Below, piece after piece: positions 15,367 to 23,969 of a DNA stretch of 45,711 bases. The notes beneath the pieces were generated by a model. That model made no database searches, was not told where the DNA came from, and saw nothing but the letters and a program-made list of their open reading frames with translations. Position 1 is the stretch's first letter; the number at the start of each line of letters is the position of its first letter. Source of the stretch: Bacteroidota bacterium (GTDB lineage: Bacteria; Bacteroidota; Bacteroidia; Palsa-948); contig JACQAL010000025.1 in the NCBI GenBank assembly GCA_016195025.1, positions 1 through 45,711 on the forward strand. Reading direction: 5' to 3'. The translations under genes were made by a program, and so were the position numbers.

Positions 15367-16290
15367 ATGAATAAAGAAAAGAAAATAAAAGTTGCAATAC
15401 AAGGAGCCCGCGGTTCGTTCCACGAACTTGCAGGCATAAAACATTTTGGCGATAACATTCAAATAATGGAGTGCGTTACTTTCAAAAATGTATTTGACAG
15501 TGTAATAAACGGAGAAGCCGCTTTCGGAATTACTGCAATTGAAAACACCGTTGCCGGAACCATTCTGCCTAACTATGCAATGCTGAGAGAATCGGGCGTA
15601 AAAATTATTGGAGAAGTTTATCTGCACATTCAGCAAAATCTTTTGGCGCTGAAGGGGCAAACCATTGAAGACATAAAAGAAGTTCATTCCCACCCGATGG
15701 CAATAATGCAGTGCCAGAATTTTTTTGAGAAGCATCAGCACATTAAACTCATAGAAGCCGATGACACCGCCTCCCGCGCAAAATGGATTTTTGAAAATAA
15801 GTTAAAAGCAATGGGAGCCATTGCCGGCATTCACGTTGCCAAAATGTACAACCTGCAAATTCTTTCCGAAGGAATTGAAACGCATAAAAAGAATTTCACG
15901 CGCTTCTTAGTAATCACTTGCCCTCTCCCTGGCTCCCTCTCCCAATGGGAGAGGGATGGGGTGAGGGCTGACAAAGCAACCGCTTGCTTCAACGTTTCAA
16001 ATAAAAAAGGTTCTCTTGCAAAAGTGCTGACGAAACTTGCGGCTTATGATATTAATCTTTCAAAGATTCAATCTTTGCCGGTAATTGGTAAAGAATGGGA
16101 ATACTACATTCACGTGGATATGGAATTTGAAAATTATTCCAACTACAAAAAAGCGCTCGAAGAAATTATGCCTTCGCTGAATGAATTTAAAATTCTTGGC
16201 GAGTATAAGCGGGGAAATAAAACTGATGGTAATGAAGCAACTGGTAACGAAGTAACGAATTTGGTTACGAATATCACAAATCATTCGTAA
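15367..16290 (+). CDS. pheA: Prephenate dehydratase with two repeat-derived insertions
   Basis: 307 residues. It converts prephenate to phenylpyruvate. The catalytic domain spans 1-~184: VAIQGARGSFHE, GITAIENTVAGTI and the signature NFTRF (Thr178-Arg179-Phe180). An ACT regulatory domain follows (~207-285; KGSLAKVLTKLAAYDINLSKI), which normally binds Phe. Between them residues ~185-203 are translated from a G/C-rich palindrome (15921-15968), and the last ~16 residues (NEVTNLVTNITNHS) come from a second palindrome spanning the stop codon. There is no fused chorismate mutase; that activity is in the DAHP synthase gene downstream. First structural gene of the operon, behind the attenuator. Confidence 0.94.
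   Translation: MNKEKKIKVAIQGARGSFHELAGIKHFGDNIQIMECVTFKNVFDSVINGEAAFGITAIENTVAGTILPNYAMLRESGVKIIGEVYLHIQQNLLALKGQTIEDIKEVHSHPMAIMQCQNFFEKHQHIKLIEADDTASRAKWIFENKLKAMGAIAGIHVAKMYNLQILSEGIETHKKNFTRFLVITCPLPGSLSQWERDGVRADKATACFNVSNKKGSLAKVLTKLAAYDINLSKIQSLPVIGKEWEYYIHVDMEFENYSNYKKALEEIMPSLNEFKILGEYKRGNKTDGNEATGNEVTNLVTNITNHS
15921..15968. repeat. CCCTCTCCC palindrome inside pheA
   Basis: Contains the perfect palindrome CCCTCTCCC-AAT-GGGAGAGGG (15935-15955), extended by CCCTCTCCCT at the left and GGGGTGAGGGCT at the right. It resembles the widely dispersed CCCTCTCC/GGAGAGGG interspersed elements I recall from many bacterial genomes. It is translated in frame as part of PheA. Confidence 0.85.
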
Positions 16291-16323
16291 AATTCGTTAT
16301 TGAGATTCGTAACTTCGTTACCA
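16242..16323. repeat. 19-bp inverted repeat spanning the pheA stop codon
   Basis: TGGTAACGAAGTAACGAAT (16242-16260) is the reverse complement of ATTCGTAACTTCGTTACCA (16305-16323) except for one position. The pheA stop (16288-16290) lies inside the loop, which has further related words (TTGGTTACGAAT, TTCGTTA). Confidence 0.85.
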
Positions 16324-16342
16324 GGAAATTAAATTGACAAAC

Positions 16343-17536
16343 ATGATAATAAAACACAGCAAGAGATTAAATGATGTGCAGGAATATTATTTCTCGCAGA
16401 AGCTTTCGCAGATAAGAGAAATGGAAGCTGGCGGGAAAAAAATTATCAATCTCGGAATAGGAAGCCCCGATATGATGCCGTCTGAAAATACGATTGAAGA
16501 ATTAATACGCTCGGCAAAAAATCCGAAGAGCCACGGCTACCAATCGTACAAAGGAATTCCGGAATTAAGAAAAGCTATTGCAAAGTTTTACAGCGAAACT
16601 TACAATACAAAGCTTGACAGCGAAACAGAAATTCTTCCTTTGCTCGGTTCTAAGGAAGGCATTACGCATATCTCGCTTTCATTTCTCGATGAAGGAGATT
16701 CAGTTCTCATTCCCGACCCCGGCTATCCGACTTATTCTTCCGTTTCAAAAATGTGCGGAGCCAATATTATTTATTACAACCTCAAAGAAAAAAATGATTG
16801 GCAACCGGATATTAATGAACTAAACTCCAAACTCCAAACTCCAAACTCCAAACTTAAAATTCTTTGGCTGAATTATCCGAACATGCCCACGGGCGCGGAA
16901 GCAAGCGATGAAAGTTTTGAAAAGTTAATTGCCTTCGCAAAGAAAAATAAAATCCTTCTCTGTCACGATAATCCTTACAGCATGGTGCTGAACAACGGAA
17001 AGCCGAAAAGTATTCTCAGTTACGAAGGAGCGAAAGATGTTGCGATTGAACTGAACTCACTCAGCAAATCATTTAACATGGCGGGCTGGCGCGTGGGATG
17101 GATTGCAGGAAAGAAAAATTACATTGATACAATTCTGAAAGTGAAAAGCAATGTAGATTCAGGAATGTTTTTACCGATACAAAAAGCATCCATTGAAGCT
17201 CTGAGCAATTCTTCGCTGTGGCATAACAAGCGCAACGAAGAATATAAGCGCAGGAGAGAAAAAGTTTGGGAACTGCTCGACATTCTCAAATGCGATTATT
17301 CCATTCATCAAGTTGGAATGTTTGTGTGGGCGAAAATAAAATCAGGAAAAAGTTCAGAATCATTTGTAGAAAAGATTCTGCAGGAAGCAAATGTTTTCAT
17401 CACACCGGGATTTATTTTCGGAAAGAATGGAGAAGGTTATGTGCGCGTTTCTCTTTGCACTGAAGTGAAAACAATTGAAGAAGCAATAAAGCGAGTAAAA
17501 GAATTTCAGAAACAATCCAAACGATTGGCTGTATGA
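16343..17536 (+). CDS. PLP-dependent aminotransferase class I/II, aromatic pathway
   Basis: 397 residues. Fold-type I aminotransferase: NLGIGSPDMMPSE near the start, LLGSKEGITHISL, PDPGYPTYSSV, LNYPNMPTG and CHDNPYS. The PLP lysine is in ELNSLSKSFNMAGWRVGW. Its place between pheA and tyrA suggests it transaminates phenylpyruvate and hydroxyphenylpyruvate, or prephenate; the sequence alone does not separate this from aspartate or LL-DAP aminotransferase relatives. Residues ~160-171 are encoded by a 7-bp tandem repeat. A TTG at 16334 would add three residues; the ATG at 16343 is preferred. It overlaps tyrA by 4 bp. Confidence 0.9.
   Translation: MIIKHSKRLNDVQEYYFSQKLSQIREMEAGGKKIINLGIGSPDMMPSENTIEELIRSAKNPKSHGYQSYKGIPELRKAIAKFYSETYNTKLDSETEILPLLGSKEGITHISLSFLDEGDSVLIPDPGYPTYSSVSKMCGANIIYYNLKEKNDWQPDINELNSKLQTPNSKLKILWLNYPNMPTGAEASDESFEKLIAFAKKNKILLCHDNPYSMVLNNGKPKSILSYEGAKDVAIELNSLSKSFNMAGWRVGWIAGKKNYIDTILKVKSNVDSGMFLPIQKASIEALSNSSLWHNKRNEEYKRRREKVWELLDILKCDYSIHQVGMFVWAKIKSGKSSESFVEKILQEANVFITPGFIFGKNGEGYVRVSLCTEVKTIEEAIKRVKEFQKQSKRLAV
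16822..16855. repeat. Heptanucleotide tandem array in the aminotransferase gene
   Basis: AAACTCC repeated four times plus a degenerate fifth unit, translated in frame as SKLQTPNSKLK. Confidence 0.93.
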
Positions 17537-18375
17537 AAATAACTGTAATCGGTCTCGGACTCATAGGCGGTTCAATGGCGCTCGATTTGAAAACGAGAGG
17601 TTTTTGCACGCACGTGATTGGAGTTGACAACAACGCTGAGCATTGCAAGCAAGCATTGAAGCTTGGAATTGCAGGTGAAATAAAATCACTTAATGAATCT
17701 TTGCAATCGGATGTTGTTATTCTTTCTATTCCCGTAACTGAAACTGCGAACCTTCTTCCGCATATTCTAAATCACATAGGAGAAAATACGGTTGTGATGG
17801 ATGTCGGCTCCACGAAACAGGAAATATGTAAAGCAATTAAAAAACATCCGAAGAGAGGGCAATTTGTTGCAACACATCCCATCGCAGGAACAGAATATTC
17901 GGGACCAACAGCCGCAATAAAAAATCTTTTTGATAATAAAGTTTGCATTCTCTGTGCCGATGACAGCGCGCTGTGGGTGGTGGAAAGAGTTTCGGAACTT
18001 TACGAAACGCTGAATATGAAATTACTTTTCATGAAGCCCGAAGAACACGATATGCACGTTGCGTACGTTTCGCACATTTCGCATATTTCTTCTTTCGCGC
18101 TTGCGACAACCGTTCTGGAGATGGAAAAAAACGCTTCCACGATTTTTAATCTTGCCGGTTCTGGATTTGCATCAACCGTTCGTCTCGCAAAAAGTTCTCC
18201 CGATATGTGGGCTCCCATCTTCGAGCAGAATTCAAAATATGTTTCCAAAGCGCTCGGCACATATATCAAACATCTGGAAAAATTCAAAAATCATATAGAC
18301 AAAAAAAATACAAAAGCCACGCACGAAATAATGGAGAAGGCAAATGTTATAAGAAAAGTATTGGATAAAAAATAA
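17533..18375 (+). CDS. tyrA: Prephenate dehydrogenase
   Basis: 280 residues. NAD(P)-dependent oxidative decarboxylation of prephenate to 4-hydroxyphenylpyruvate, the tyrosine branch. The Rossmann motif is VIGLGLIGGSMALDL (~4-18); MDVGSTKQEI, ATHPIAGTEYSGP (catalytic-His region) and the helical C-terminal domain with HDMHVAYVSHISHISSFAL are typical. There is no fused ACT or mutase domain, so it is the minimal form. Its ATG overlaps the end of the aminotransferase gene (ATGA), indicating translational coupling. Confidence 0.95.
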   Translation: MKITVIGLGLIGGSMALDLKTRGFCTHVIGVDNNAEHCKQALKLGIAGEIKSLNESLQSDVVILSIPVTETANLLPHILNHIGENTVVMDVGSTKQEICKAIKKHPKRGQFVATHPIAGTEYSGPTAAIKNLFDNKVCILCADDSALWVVERVSELYETLNMKLLFMKPEEHDMHVAYVSHISHISSFALATTVLEMEKNASTIFNLAGSGFASTVRLAKSSPDMWAPIFEQNSKYVSKALGTYIKHLEKFKNHIDKKNTKATHEIMEKANVIRKVLDKK

Positions 18376-18384
18376 ATTTCAGTA

Positions 18385-18501
18385 TAATGCTAATATGCGA
18401 ATTGATACCAATGAAACTAATGATACGAATAAATACAAATATTAGTATGGCGGTTATTTGTATGATTGGTATCATTAGTACGCATTTGTATATTGGCATT
18501 A
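18385..18501. repeat. Palindromic repeat family A, cargo-free copy 3
   Basis: 117 bp. The left end TAATGCTAATATGCGAATTG and right end ATTTGTATATTGGCATTA form imperfect arms about 50 bp long that meet near the centre. It lies between tyrA and the DAHP synthase gene and would fold into a long hairpin in the operon mRNA. Confidence 0.88.
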
Positions 18502-18540
18502 CGCTTTAAAATATATTAGAATCATATAACACTATAAAAA

Positions 18541-19644
18541 ATGGAAGCAACAAGTAAAATCAGAAACGTCCTCGGGCTCACGCTCGCAAATCCATTAGTG
18601 ATTGCAGGACCTTGCAGCGCAGAAACCGAAGAACAAGTTCTCACCACAGCGAGACAAATTGCTGCGCTGGGGAAAGTAAATATTTTCCGCGCGGGAATCT
18701 GGAAACCGAGAACACGACCGGGACAGTTCGAAGGAATCGGCAGCATCGGGCTTGAATGGCTGAAAAAAGTAAAAGCAGAAACAGGTTTACCAACCGCAGT
18801 GGAAGTTGCGAATGTGAAGCACGTTTACGAAGCGCTTCGGATGGGAATTGATTTTCTCTGGATTGGCGCGCGCACAACGGTGAATCCGTTCAGCGTGCAG
18901 GAAATTGCAGATGCGTTGAAAGGAGTGAATGTTCCTGTGCTGATAAAAAATCCTGTGAACGCTGATTTGGATTTATGGATGGGAGCGATTGAACGAATTC
19001 AAAAAGCAGGCATCACAAAAATCGGTGCGATACACAGAGGATTTTCTTCTGCGGATAAATCTCAGTACAGGAACAAACCGATGTGGGAACTTCCGATTGA
19101 ACTCAAGCGAAGAATGCCGGAGATACCGATGATTTGCGATCCGAGCCACATTTGCGGAAACCGCGAATTGCTTTTCAATGTTTCGCAAACGGCAATTGAT
19201 TTGGATTACGAAGGGCTGATGATTGAAACGCATTGCAATCCGAATTCTGCGTTGAGTGATGCCAAACAACAAATAACACCCGATGAACTTGGAAAACTCA
19301 TGGAGAAATTAGTGGTGCGACTTTCCACAGTAGAAGACAGAAAATTTCTTAGTTCGCTAGAAGATTTTCGCGACAGGATTGATGAACTCGATACAAAATT
19401 AATTTCTCTTCTTGCAGAGAGAATGGGGATTTCCCGTTCTATCGGAGAATACAAAAAACAAAATGGAGTTACGATTTTACAAAATGTGCGATGGAATGAA
19501 ATTGTGGAGAAGCGAACAAAACAGGGAACCGAAAAACAACTCACAGAAGATTTTGTTATGAAGATTTTTGAAAGCATTCATCAGGAATCCATTCACCACC
19601 AGAAAACGGTGATGGAAAATCATCAAAGCGCAACAGCCAAATAG
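18541..19644 (+). CDS. Bifunctional DAHP synthase / chorismate mutase
   Basis: 367 residues. Residues ~1-260 are a type I-beta (KDO8P-synthase-like) 3-deoxy-7-phosphoheptulonate synthase: IAGPCSAETEEQV, FRAGIWKPRTRPG, WIGARTTVNPF, IKNPVNADLDLW, IGAIHRGFSS, DPSHICGNRE and IETHCNPNSA. A C-terminal AroQ-type chorismate mutase (~275-355) follows: LEDFRDRIDELDTKLISLLAERM...IGEYKKQNG. It thus supplies both the first step of the shikimate pathway and the chorismate-to-prephenate step used by PheA and TyrA. Such fusions usually make the synthase sensitive to prephenate or chorismate. A family A palindrome separates it from tyrA; no strong promoter was seen in the gap. Confidence 0.95.
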   Translation: MEATSKIRNVLGLTLANPLVIAGPCSAETEEQVLTTARQIAALGKVNIFRAGIWKPRTRPGQFEGIGSIGLEWLKKVKAETGLPTAVEVANVKHVYEALRMGIDFLWIGARTTVNPFSVQEIADALKGVNVPVLIKNPVNADLDLWMGAIERIQKAGITKIGAIHRGFSSADKSQYRNKPMWELPIELKRRMPEIPMICDPSHICGNRELLFNVSQTAIDLDYEGLMIETHCNPNSALSDAKQQITPDELGKLMEKLVVRLSTVEDRKFLSSLEDFRDRIDELDTKLISLLAERMGISRSIGEYKKQNGVTILQNVRWNEIVEKRTKQGTEKQLTEDFVMKIFESIHQESIHHQKTVMENHQSATAK

Positions 19645-19656
19645 TAAATTTGCAGA

Positions 19657-20739
19657 ATGAAAATCATTCAAGCGGAAAAATACAATATACATATAGGAAG
19701 CGAATCAATTTCTGAATTAGAAAAGTTTTTTGGAAATCATTCTCAGATTTTTGTTTTAGTTGATGAGAACACAAAGAAATATTGCCTGAAATATATCAAG
19801 TCGGCAGTCGGCAGTCGGCAGTCGGCAGTCATTCAAATTAAAAGTGGTGAGAAAAACAAAACACTCCGCACTTGCGAAAAAATCTGGAAAGAATTATCAA
19901 AACAAAATGCTGACAGAAAATCTATAATGATAAATCTTGGCGGAGGAGTGATTACTGACATAGGAGGATTCTGCGCTTCAACTTATAAAAGAAGAATTGA
20001 TTTCATAAATATTCCAACAACTCTTCTCTCGCAAGTTGACGCATCGGTTGGCGGAAAAACAGGAATTGATTTTCTCGGCTATAAAAATCAAATCGGAACA
20101 TTTTCATTTCCCAAAGCAGTTTTCATTAATCCTGATTTTCTGAAAACTCTAAGCAAAAGAGAATTGATTTCAGGATTCGCGGAAGTGATAAAGCATGGTT
20201 TGATTGCAGATAAAAATTATTGGCAGAAATTAAAAGACGCTTCGGCTCCGCTCAGCATGACAGCCGAAACGATTACACATTCCATCGAAATCAAAAATAA
20301 AATTGTTACTGCTGACCCTTACGAAAAAGGATTACGCAAAGTATTAAACTTCGGGCATACGATGGGTCACGCCATCGAAACAGCATCACTCAAAACCAAG
20401 AAGCCATTGCTTCACGGGGAAGCCATTGCCATAGGAATGATATGCGAATCTTACATCTCCAGAAAAGTTTTAGGATTATCATCTGAAGAACTTCATGAAA
20501 TCACTTCATTCATAATTCCTCTTTTCAAGACGAAAGCAATTAAACAATCTTCAAAACAATTAATTTCGCTGATGAAACAGGACAAAAAGAATATGGCTTT
20601 GCATCCCGATGTAATCGGGATAGATTCAGAAATTAATTTCACTCTTCTTTCGTCCATCGGTAAAGCGGAAATAAACAATTCCTGTTCTGAAGAACTGATA
20701 GAAGAAGCAATAAAGTTTTTCAATTCTCTTTGTGAATAG
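19657..20739 (+). CDS. aroB: 3-dehydroquinate synthase
   Basis: 360 residues. NAD-dependent cyclisation of DAHP to 3-dehydroquinate. Motifs: SGEKNKTLRTCEKIW, the NAD site NLGGGVITDIGGFCASTYKRRI, IPTTLLSQVDASVGGKTGID, GFAEVIKHGLIAD and NFGHTMGHAIE with metal-binding histidines. Residues ~49-58 (SAVGSRQSAV) are encoded by a 7-bp tandem repeat in the N-terminal domain between two strands, a surface loop in known structures. It starts 12 bp after the DAHP synthase gene. Confidence 0.95.
   Translation: MKIIQAEKYNIHIGSESISELEKFFGNHSQIFVLVDENTKKYCLKYIKSAVGSRQSAVIQIKSGEKNKTLRTCEKIWKELSKQNADRKSIMINLGGGVITDIGGFCASTYKRRIDFINIPTTLLSQVDASVGGKTGIDFLGYKNQIGTFSFPKAVFINPDFLKTLSKRELISGFAEVIKHGLIADKNYWQKLKDASAPLSMTAETITHSIEIKNKIVTADPYEKGLRKVLNFGHTMGHAIETASLKTKKPLLHGEAIAIGMICESYISRKVLGLSSEELHEITSFIIPLFKTKAIKQSSKQLISLMKQDKKNMALHPDVIGIDSEINFTLLSSIGKAEINNSCSEELIEEAIKFFNSLCE
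19801..19830. repeat. Heptanucleotide tandem array in aroB
   Basis: TCGGCAG repeated four times plus TC. It is more GC-rich than the surrounding gene and is read in frame. Confidence 0.95.
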
Positions 20740-20808
20740 TTTTCTTTCCTTTGTTTCACCAACTAAAAATTGTTTGTAGTTTAGTACTCGAATTTCATAA
20801 TCCTCATT

Positions 20809-22095
20809 GTGAATTATAAAGTTTCCAAGCCCGACAAACGTCTTCAGGGAACAATTTATCTAACCGCTTCAAAAAGTGAAAGCAACCGCGTGCTTCTTGT
20901 GCAGGCATTGAGCACGCAGCGTTTTCGCACCACCAATCTTGCCGATTCACTCGACACACAAATTCTTGCGGAGATTTTAAAAAATGAAACTTCAGGCGAG
21001 CACGCGAACACGCTGAAGAAATTAAATGTAGAAGTAAGTTATTACACCGGTCCCGGAGGAACCACCATGCGTTTTCTCACTGCATTTTTTGCATCGCGCG
21101 AGGGAACAAGAATTCTTTCCGGCTCCGACAGAATGAACCAGCGCCCCATCAAACCATTGGTGGATGCGCTCGTCAAACTCGGAGCAAAAATTTCTTATCT
21201 CGGAACAGAAGGATGCCCTCCAATAAAAATTGAAGGCAAAAAATTAAAAGGCGGAAACATTGACATGGATGCGGGCGTGAGCAGCCAGTTCATCACCGCG
21301 CTGCTGCTCATTGCGCCAAGTTTGGAAAAAGGGTTGAACATTCATCTCAAAGGAAGAATTGTTTCGCGTTCCTATATTATGATGACGCTGAAAGTGCTCG
21401 AACACTTCGGAATAAAATTTACATGGGAAGGAAATATTATTTCCATTCCTCACCAGGAATACCAGGGATGGGATTATCACGTGGAGGGCGACTGGAGTTC
21501 TGCTTCCTACTGGTATGAAATGGCTGCCATTGCAAAAGATGCCAACCTGACGATTAAAGGACTGAGAAGAAAATCTATTCAGGGCGACTCGGTGGTGGCA
21601 GAGTTGTTCCGGTTTTTTGGTGTGAGCACGGAATTTACCGAAGAGGGAGTCAAACTTTCAAAAACAAATTATATACCTGAACTTTTGGGATTTGATTTCT
21701 CCGATTATCCTGACATTGCACAAACGGCTGCCGTCACCGCTTCGGTTTTAAAAATTCCCATGCAGTTGAACGGCCTGCATACGCTTCGCTTAAAGGAAAC
21801 CGACCGCATTCAGGCATTGAAGAATGAACTGAAAAAAACAGGAGTGGAGGCGAAAGAAACCGGAGAAGCCGCACTTGAAATTAATTTCCCGGATAAAAAT
21901 AAAAAAAGCGAAGGCGTTTCTTCCGAGTTGGAATTTAAAACGTACTCAGACCACCGCATGGCAATGGCGTTTGCCCCGCTGGCGCTTGTATACGATGAAG
22001 TGAAAATTGAAAACCCCGCCATTGTAAATAAATCGTATCCCGATTACTGGAATGATTTAAAGCAAATGGGTTTTGAAATTAAGGAAGAGAGTTAG
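20809..22095 (+). CDS. aroA: 3-phosphoshikimate 1-carboxyvinyltransferase (EPSP synthase)
   Basis: 428 residues. It joins phosphoenolpyruvate and shikimate 3-phosphate. Key segments: LTASKSESNRVLLVQAL (phosphate binding), GPGGTTMRFLTAFFA, LSGSDRMNQRPIKPLVDAL, VSSQFITALLLIAP, GDWSSASYWYEMAA, FSDYPDIAQTAAVTA, LRLKETDRIQALKNEL and YSDHRMAMAFAPLAL. The start is GTG at 20809; no ATG fits the family N-terminus. aroC, aroD, aroE and aroK are not in the window. Its last 4 bases overlap the convergent sppA. Confidence 0.95.
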   Translation: MNYKVSKPDKRLQGTIYLTASKSESNRVLLVQALSTQRFRTTNLADSLDTQILAEILKNETSGEHANTLKKLNVEVSYYTGPGGTTMRFLTAFFASREGTRILSGSDRMNQRPIKPLVDALVKLGAKISYLGTEGCPPIKIEGKKLKGGNIDMDAGVSSQFITALLLIAPSLEKGLNIHLKGRIVSRSYIMMTLKVLEHFGIKFTWEGNIISIPHQEYQGWDYHVEGDWSSASYWYEMAAIAKDANLTIKGLRRKSIQGDSVVAELFRFFGVSTEFTEEGVKLSKTNYIPELLGFDFSDYPDIAQTAAVTASVLKIPMQLNGLHTLRLKETDRIQALKNELKKTGVEAKETGEAALEINFPDKNKKSEGVSSELEFKTYSDHRMAMAFAPLALVYDEVKIENPAIVNKSYPDYWNDLKQMGFEIKEES

Positions 22096-23933
22096 TAAAT
22101 CACCACATCATAGGGCAATCTCATTTGCACGCCCTGGTATTTGAAAATAGTTTCGAGTTGATGGTTAATGGTTGATGGCTGATGGCTGATGGGATTAAAC
22201 GAATAGGAAAATCCAAATAACCATTCGCAGATTCGCAGCATATTCGGGATTCGTACATAAGATTCTTCTTCGTCTAAAATATTTCCGAAGATTTCTGAGA
22301 ACGGGTCTTTTTGTTTGGGCAGTTCCATGATTTCATATTTTTTCAGGTTGGCTTTCTTCGCGGCAAGCGCAATGGCATCTTTCATTCCGCCAAATTCATC
22401 CACCAGCCCAATTCTTTTTCCGTCAATGCCGCTCCACACTCTTCCCTGCCCAATGCTGTCCACTTGCGCGCTGGTCATATTTCTTCCTTCGCCAACTTTC
22501 GTGATGAAATCGGTGTAAACATTTTCAATCCACTTCTGAATCACTTCGCCTTCTTCTTTTTTTACAGGACGGTAAAAAGACATAATGTCGGCATGTTTGT
22601 TTGTGTTCACGGTGTCAATGGTAATTCCGAATTTATTTTCAAACAAACCTTTTCCATTCGGCACAACTCCGAAAACTCCTATGGAACCGGTGATAGTATT
22701 GGGATGAGCGACAATTGCATCGGCCGCGCAGGAAATATAATATCCGCCCGAAGCGGCAACATCTCCCATGGAAACCACCACGGGTTTTGCTTTTTTGGCG
22801 AGCGCAACTTCGCGCCAGATTACATCGGAAGCAAGTGAACTTCCGCCCGGAGAATTTATGCGGAGCACAATGGCTTTCACATTTTCATCCGTGCGCGCCT
22901 GGCGGATTGCTTTTGAGAGCCGCTCGGAGCCGATGGAAGTTTCCTCTCCTTCTCCACCCATAATATCGCCTTGCGCGTACACCACTGCAATTTTATTGCT
23001 GCTGAAAGTTTCACTCTTCTTCGGAACGCGGGAATATTTTCTGAACTCCACGTAATTTACTTTGTCAAGCGAAGAAGCGCCCGAAAGTTTTTTTAGTATG
23101 TCGAGCATTTCATCTTTGTAAATGAGTTGGTCAACTAATTTATAAGTGAGCGCGCTTTTTCCATCGGTAATCAGCATGTTGTTTGCATAGCGGTTCAGTT
23201 CTTCCACGGAAATATTCCGCTCTTTGGAAATTCCTTCTTCCACATACTTCCAGATTGACTTCAGATACGTTTCCGTTTGCTCGCGGTTCTCTTTGCTCAT
23301 TTTATCGAGGAAGTACGGCTCGGTGGCGCTTTTGAATTTTCCGTGACGGTAAATCTGCACATCCACTTCCAGTTTGTCCAGCATTTTTTTGAAGAACATG
23401 ATTTGCCGGCTCAATCCTTTGAAGTCAACCATTCCTTCGGGGTTGAGATAAATTTTATCGGCAACGGTTGCAAGATAATACGCGCCCTGAGAATATCCTT
23501 CGCTGTATGCGACAATAAATTTTTTTGCCTGCCCCTTCGGGGACGCTTTGAATTCTATTAATGCATTTCGGATTTCTTCGAGCGTGGCAATGCCTGCGGG
23601 AATGGACGAAATGTCGAGATAAATTCCTTTAATGTTGTTATCTTCTTTTGCTTTTTCAATGTTGGCGAGAATGGTGTTCAAGCCAATAGGCATTCTATCC
23701 ATGCCGCCAAAATCAAAATCTTCAAAAGGGTTTTTTGGCGCGCGCTCGCGGATTTCAGAATCAAATTTCAGGTGAAGAATGGAATTGGATTTTATCCGCA
23801 GCGGTTTTTCTTCGTGCGTTGCAATAGTCGAAACCGATTTAACAAATACGGCTACAATTACCAAAAAAATAAAAAGAAAAGTAACGAAAACGCCAAGCAG
23901 CGTGCCTAGAAATGAACCCCAGAAGTTTTTCAT
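22092..23933 (-). CDS. sppA: Signal peptide peptidase SppA, 67K type, with repeat-derived segment near the C-terminus
   Basis: 613 residues. A membrane-bound serine protease that degrades cleaved signal peptides. One N-terminal membrane helix (FLGTLLGVFVTFLFIFLVIV) precedes two ClpP-like domains. The catalytic lysine motif is RHGKFKSATEPY (~195-206) and the nucleophile serine lies in MGDVAASGGYYISCAADAIV (~395). A normal tail would run from the ELPKQKDPF region straight to GVQMRLPYDV; here ~30 residues in between (about 560-592) are translated from two repeats: IPNMLRICEW from an ATTCGCAG-type sequence and ISHQPSTINHQ from a heptamer array. It overlaps aroA by 4 bp at the stop codons. Confidence 0.94.
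   Translation of the reverse strand: MKNFWGSFLGTLLGVFVTFLFIFLVIVAVFVKSVSTIATHEEKPLRIKSNSILHLKFDSEIRERAPKNPFEDFDFGGMDRMPIGLNTILANIEKAKEDNNIKGIYLDISSIPAGIATLEEIRNALIEFKASPKGQAKKFIVAYSEGYSQGAYYLATVADKIYLNPEGMVDFKGLSRQIMFFKKMLDKLEVDVQIYRHGKFKSATEPYFLDKMSKENREQTETYLKSIWKYVEEGISKERNISVEELNRYANNMLITDGKSALTYKLVDQLIYKDEMLDILKKLSGASSLDKVNYVEFRKYSRVPKKSETFSSNKIAVVYAQGDIMGGEGEETSIGSERLSKAIRQARTDENVKAIVLRINSPGGSSLASDVIWREVALAKKAKPVVVSMGDVAASGGYYISCAADAIVAHPNTITGSIGVFGVVPNGKGLFENKFGITIDTVNTNKHADIMSFYRPVKKEEGEVIQKWIENVYTDFITKVGEGRNMTSAQVDSIGQGRVWSGIDGKRIGLVDEFGGMKDAIALAAKKANLKKYEIMELPKQKDPFSEIFGNILDEEESYVRIPNMLRICEWLFGFSYSFNPISHQPSTINHQLETIFKYQGVQMRLPYDVVIY
22160..22194. repeat. Heptanucleotide tandem array in sppA
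   Basis: GATGGTT AATGGTT GATGGCT GATGGCT GATGGGA, five 7-bp units on the plus strand, translated on the minus strand within SppA's C-terminus. Confidence 0.9.
22223..22256. repeat. ATTCGCAG-type repeat in sppA
   Basis: ATTCGCAGATTCGCAGCATA followed by TTCGGGATTCGTAC. Similar words form the arms of the palindrome between the SpoU methyltransferase gene and mutS (29566-29674). Confidence 0.65.
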
Positions 23934-23969
23934 TGATGAATGATTAATGAATATTTATTATTTGAGTTG

